A stretch of 64,000 bases of DNA from NCBI GenBank assembly GCA_030065095.1, contig JASJDP010000017.1, forward strand, positions 186,001-250,000, given 5' to 3'. This DNA comes from Rhodobacter sp. Lineage in GTDB: Bacteria > Pseudomonadota > Alphaproteobacteria > Rhodobacterales > Rhodobacteraceae. Shown here piece after piece: positions 61,930 to 64,000 of the stretch; the first letter of the stretch is position 1; every line of letters begins with the position of its first letter. The notes below the pieces were generated by a model. The model did not search any database and had not been told where the DNA came from. It saw only the letters and a list, made by a program, of their open reading frames with translations. The position numbers were made by a program, and so were the translations under genes.

Positions 61930-61963
61930 ACCGACCTTCCCGTCCCGTCATGAGTTGCCGTCA

Positions 61964-62008
61964 TAAAAAAGAGGCTCGGGACAGCCGCATGGCCTCACCC
62001 GAACCTCT
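61964..62008 (-). terminator. Rho-independent terminator behind the RTX gene
   Basis: On the minus strand AGAGGTTCGGG and CCCGAGCCTCT form an 11-bp stem (one G-T type mismatch) with a 17-nt loop, followed by TTTTTT. It lies 48 bp past the RTX stop and isolates it from the WecG-like gene. Confidence 0.85.
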
Positions 62009-62055
62009 ATGTCCTGCCCAATGACACTCGGGCGCCTACTGCTCACTCTGCCTGG

Positions 62056-63096
62056 TTACCAGACCACCGGGACCAGCGCGATTTCCCCAACCGTCAAGGC
62101 GGGTGCACCGTCGTTCACCAGGACCCGACCGACCGCCTGTCCGTCGACGCTGACAACCGAGTATTCGTTGCCGTTCTCCATCAAGGTCTCGATCGTTACG
62201 TCGGGGTTCGGGGTCACCGTCTCGTCATAGTTGATGATGATCTGATCGTCCGCCGCAACGTAGTCGGTGATCGTTGGCGCCTCGCCGTCGGTCCATGTGC
62301 CGTAGACAAAGGTGTCTGCGCCGTCGCCGCCGGTGCCTTCATCGCCATTCCCCAACAAAAGCACGTCGTCGCCCACGTCACCGTAAAGCGTATCAGCAGC
62401 GTCCGTGTCGGACCCCTGCGGATCGATGATCAGCGTGCCGTCGAGAAGGTCGTTGCCTTCACCCCCAAGCAACGTGTCCATACCGAGCCCTCCGTAGACA
62501 GAATCGTCGCCTTCCTCGCCGTCGACGGCATCTTCGCCCGCGCCGCCCTTCAGCATATCGTTGCCGGGGCCGCCGCGGACATAGTCGTCGTCCCAGTCGC
62601 CATAGGCCTCGTCGTCGCCCTCGCCACCGACCAACTCGTCATTGCCGCCTTCGCCGTAAAGGATGTCGGCGCCAGCCATGCCTTGCAGCTGATCGTCGCC
62701 TTTCTGCCCGTTCAGGGTGTCGTCGCCTTCGCCACCATCCAGATAGTCGTTCCCGTCGTCTCCGTTGAGCTCGTCGTTCCCGGCATATCCTGCGATGTAG
62801 TCGTCCAGCAGCCCGCCTGCGAGCGTATCGTCGCCATCTGTGCCAAGCACATCCGTGCCATCAGCAGGATCGTCCGGATACTCTGGATCGTGCGGTTCAT
62901 CGGGGTATTCCGGATCATGCGGATCATGCGGATCATGCGGATCATACGGATCATGCGGATCGACCGGGGGTTTGGGATCGTGTGGATCCTTTGGATCGTC
63001 TCTTCCCGGTTCATGGTCATCGTCGTCGCCGCCGAAAATTTCGGTAACGGCGAATCCGAGAAGCAAACAACACAATAGTGCCGAGACTCCAGTCAT
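62056..63096 (-). CDS. RTX calcium-binding protein with Asp-Pro-rich neck
   Basis: 346 residues. A short hydrophobic N-terminus with two cysteines (VSALLCCLLLGFAV), an acidic patch (GGDDDDHEP), a neck of DPH/DPE-type repeats (34-77), then about ten RTX nonapeptides of the form GGxGxDxLx (for example GGEGDDTLNG, GEGGNDELVG) and a C-terminal beta segment. RTX repeats bind Ca2+ and fold outside the cell. Type I secretion usually uses the C-terminus; no exporter genes are in the window. In an exopolysaccharide locus it may act as a Ca2+-dependent matrix or surface protein. Confidence 0.88.
   Translation of the reverse strand: MTGVSALLCCLLLGFAVTEIFGGDDDDHEPGRDDPKDPHDPKPPVDPHDPYDPHDPHDPHDPEYPDEPHDPEYPDDPADGTDVLGTDGDDTLAGGLLDDYIAGYAGNDELNGDDGNDYLDGGEGDDTLNGQKGDDQLQGMAGADILYGEGGNDELVGGEGDDEAYGDWDDDYVRGGPGNDMLKGGAGEDAVDGEEGDDSVYGGLGMDTLLGGEGNDLLDGTLIIDPQGSDTDAADTLYGDVGDDVLLLGNGDEGTGGDGADTFVYGTWTDGEAPTITDYVAADDQIIINYDETVTPNPDVTIETLMENGNEYSVVSVDGQAVGRVLVNDGAPALTVGEIALVPVVW
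62866..62997 (-). repeat. In-frame Asp-Pro triplet repeats
   Basis: The DNA repeats 9-bp words such as GGATCATGC (+ strand), giving DPH, DPY, DPK and longer EYPDEPHDP units in the neck of the RTX protein. Tandem and probably variable in copy number. Confidence 0.8.
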
Positions 63097-64000
63097 TTCA
63101 TTACCCCACTTCTGTCGCGAACCGCCGATTTGGTGCGTTTCGCGATCGCTTCACCCGCCTTTCAGCAGACAGAAACTTTGCAGGCCGTCATCTTTTTTCC
63201 GCCTTTTGCTGGGATTCCCTCGCCATGAGTCGGGTTTCCGGAAACAGTCTTGAACAATACCTGTGATTGAAAGGCCGATGGAACCAACAGTTCCTGAGAG
63301 AGGCCGAATCACATGCTCTCGTGCGTTTTGCAGAATGCGGCCCCTACCGGGCTATTCGTTGTTGCCTTCGACACCTCGTAGCGATTCCGCCTGCAAACCC
63401 CGAGCAACCAATGTCGTGCAACCAGCGCTGCTGGAGAGCCTTCTCGGACGACTTCCGTCGCACACGCTCGTTCAATCTCGCCATCTCGAACGGCGGAACT
63501 CAAACTCAAATGGGATGGGACTGCATCCTTCGGTTTTGATGGGGGCCATATCGCGTTGCCGGTGAAGGCAGCATAGCCCGGGCTTCCCAGATCGAGGCAA
63601 TGCGCGGCAACGCTCGTCTCCGCCGCCCATCCAAGCGCCGTGAAGTGTCGAATAATCATCGAACCTGGAGCCGCTTGATCGCTCTGACGCGGCGCGGGCG
63701 ACCGTGAGTCCTGTTACGATTCTGGCCGCGCGGAGCGGATTCTCATTCCAGACAGGGCATCGTATCATCCATAGGGAAACAATAATACTAAAAGTTAACA
63801 AATAGTTAATATTAAAGAAACAAATCTTAACGACGTCCAATAATATAATCCAGGAAATCCTATATACTCACAAACTTTGGCTTGATCGAATCTAAAATCT
63901 GGCTAGTCCGAGTCCTATGGGTGGGAATTTTGAAATGCGCGCGCCTATTCGCGTGTTTATAGGCGCATTTTGTCTTCTAATAGAAGATACAACTATAGCT
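63097..64000. other. Right-end stretch without a recognised gene
   Basis: About 900 bp. Open frames of 60-120 codons exist on both strands (for example minus 63309-63659) but none has a ribosome site or a family I recognise. From 63770 on the DNA is strongly A/T-rich (TTAACAAATAGTTAATATTAA-like words), which suggests a promoter region for a gene beyond the window or acquired DNA. Confidence 0.5.

Noticed and set aside
62866-62997. Regular short repeats that could be taken for a CRISPR array
   Set aside because: Units are 9 bp, tandem, without spacers, and in frame with the RTX protein.
63309-63659. 116-codon minus-strand frame near the right end
   Set aside because: No ribosome site, no recognised family, and the region looks like decayed intergenic DNA.

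Overview
The window looks like the chromosome of a GC-rich alphaproteobacterium of the Rhodobacterales (Roseobacter/Rhodobacter type). Supporting signs are two SOS boxes of the alphaproteobacterial form GTTC-N7-GTTC, a tRNA-His without the extra 5' G and with A73, an MmcB homologue, a DUF6324-type small protein and a Hint_2 protein. No rRNA, CRISPR array, complete insertion sequence or integrase was seen.

Left part (1-27.4 kb), ordinary chromosome with catabolic genes. It opens with the 5' part of metG, a Hint-domain protein, a secreted tail-collar-like protein, an MFS transporter, an ImuA-like gene behind a LexA box and a secreted alpha/beta hydrolase. From 7.0 to 16.3 kb lies a catabolic cluster of CoA-ester and oxidoreductase genes: two aldo/keto reductases, a CoA-transferase, enoyl-CoA hydratase, Dabb protein, MaoC hydratase, acyl-CoA dehydrogenase, SDR, DUF993 protein and a xylose-isomerase-like TIM barrel. 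Both of its divergent promoter regions carry a pair of the same palindrome, GTAACY-N4-GGTTAC, so they are probably controlled by one repressor that is not in the window. Next come a LacI-family regulator and a complete glucose/mannose-type ABC importer, a coupled pair of envelope proteins, an ArsR/SRPBCC/cupin operon with paired operators, and mmcB with a second LexA box. A nested-palindrome repeat of about 235-245 bp occurs three times (5.7, 16.5 and 24.9 kb), each time downstream of a gene.

Right part (27.4-64 kb), accessory region that starts just after tRNA-His. It is an exopolysaccharide locus: a GT-C-like membrane protein, an anchored SGNH protein and an anchored clan GH-A-like glycosidase, an ExoY-type initiating sugar transferase, a BY-kinase-like protein that lacks the Walker A lysine, a Wzz-like chain-length protein, a Wzx-like flippase, a Wzy-like polymerase, a WecG/TagA transferase, several GT2/GT4 glycosyltransferases and an RTX protein.

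Inside this locus, between the flippase and the polymerase, is an 18.8-kb minus-strand operon that encodes a hybrid assembly line: PKS (KS-AT-KR-DH-ACP-TE) > GT2 > NRPS (formyltransferase-like, A domain interrupted by a luciferase-like monooxygenase, PCP) > an 85-aa remnant resembling the front half of a phosphopantetheinyl transferase > NRPS (C-A-PCP-TE) > GT4 > GT2. Most junctions are ATGA overlaps. The interrupted A domain has the residue code DILQLGMIWK, almost the classical glycine code. The likely product is a glycosylated polyketide-peptide made together with, or attached to, the polysaccharide. This is the least ordinary system in the window.
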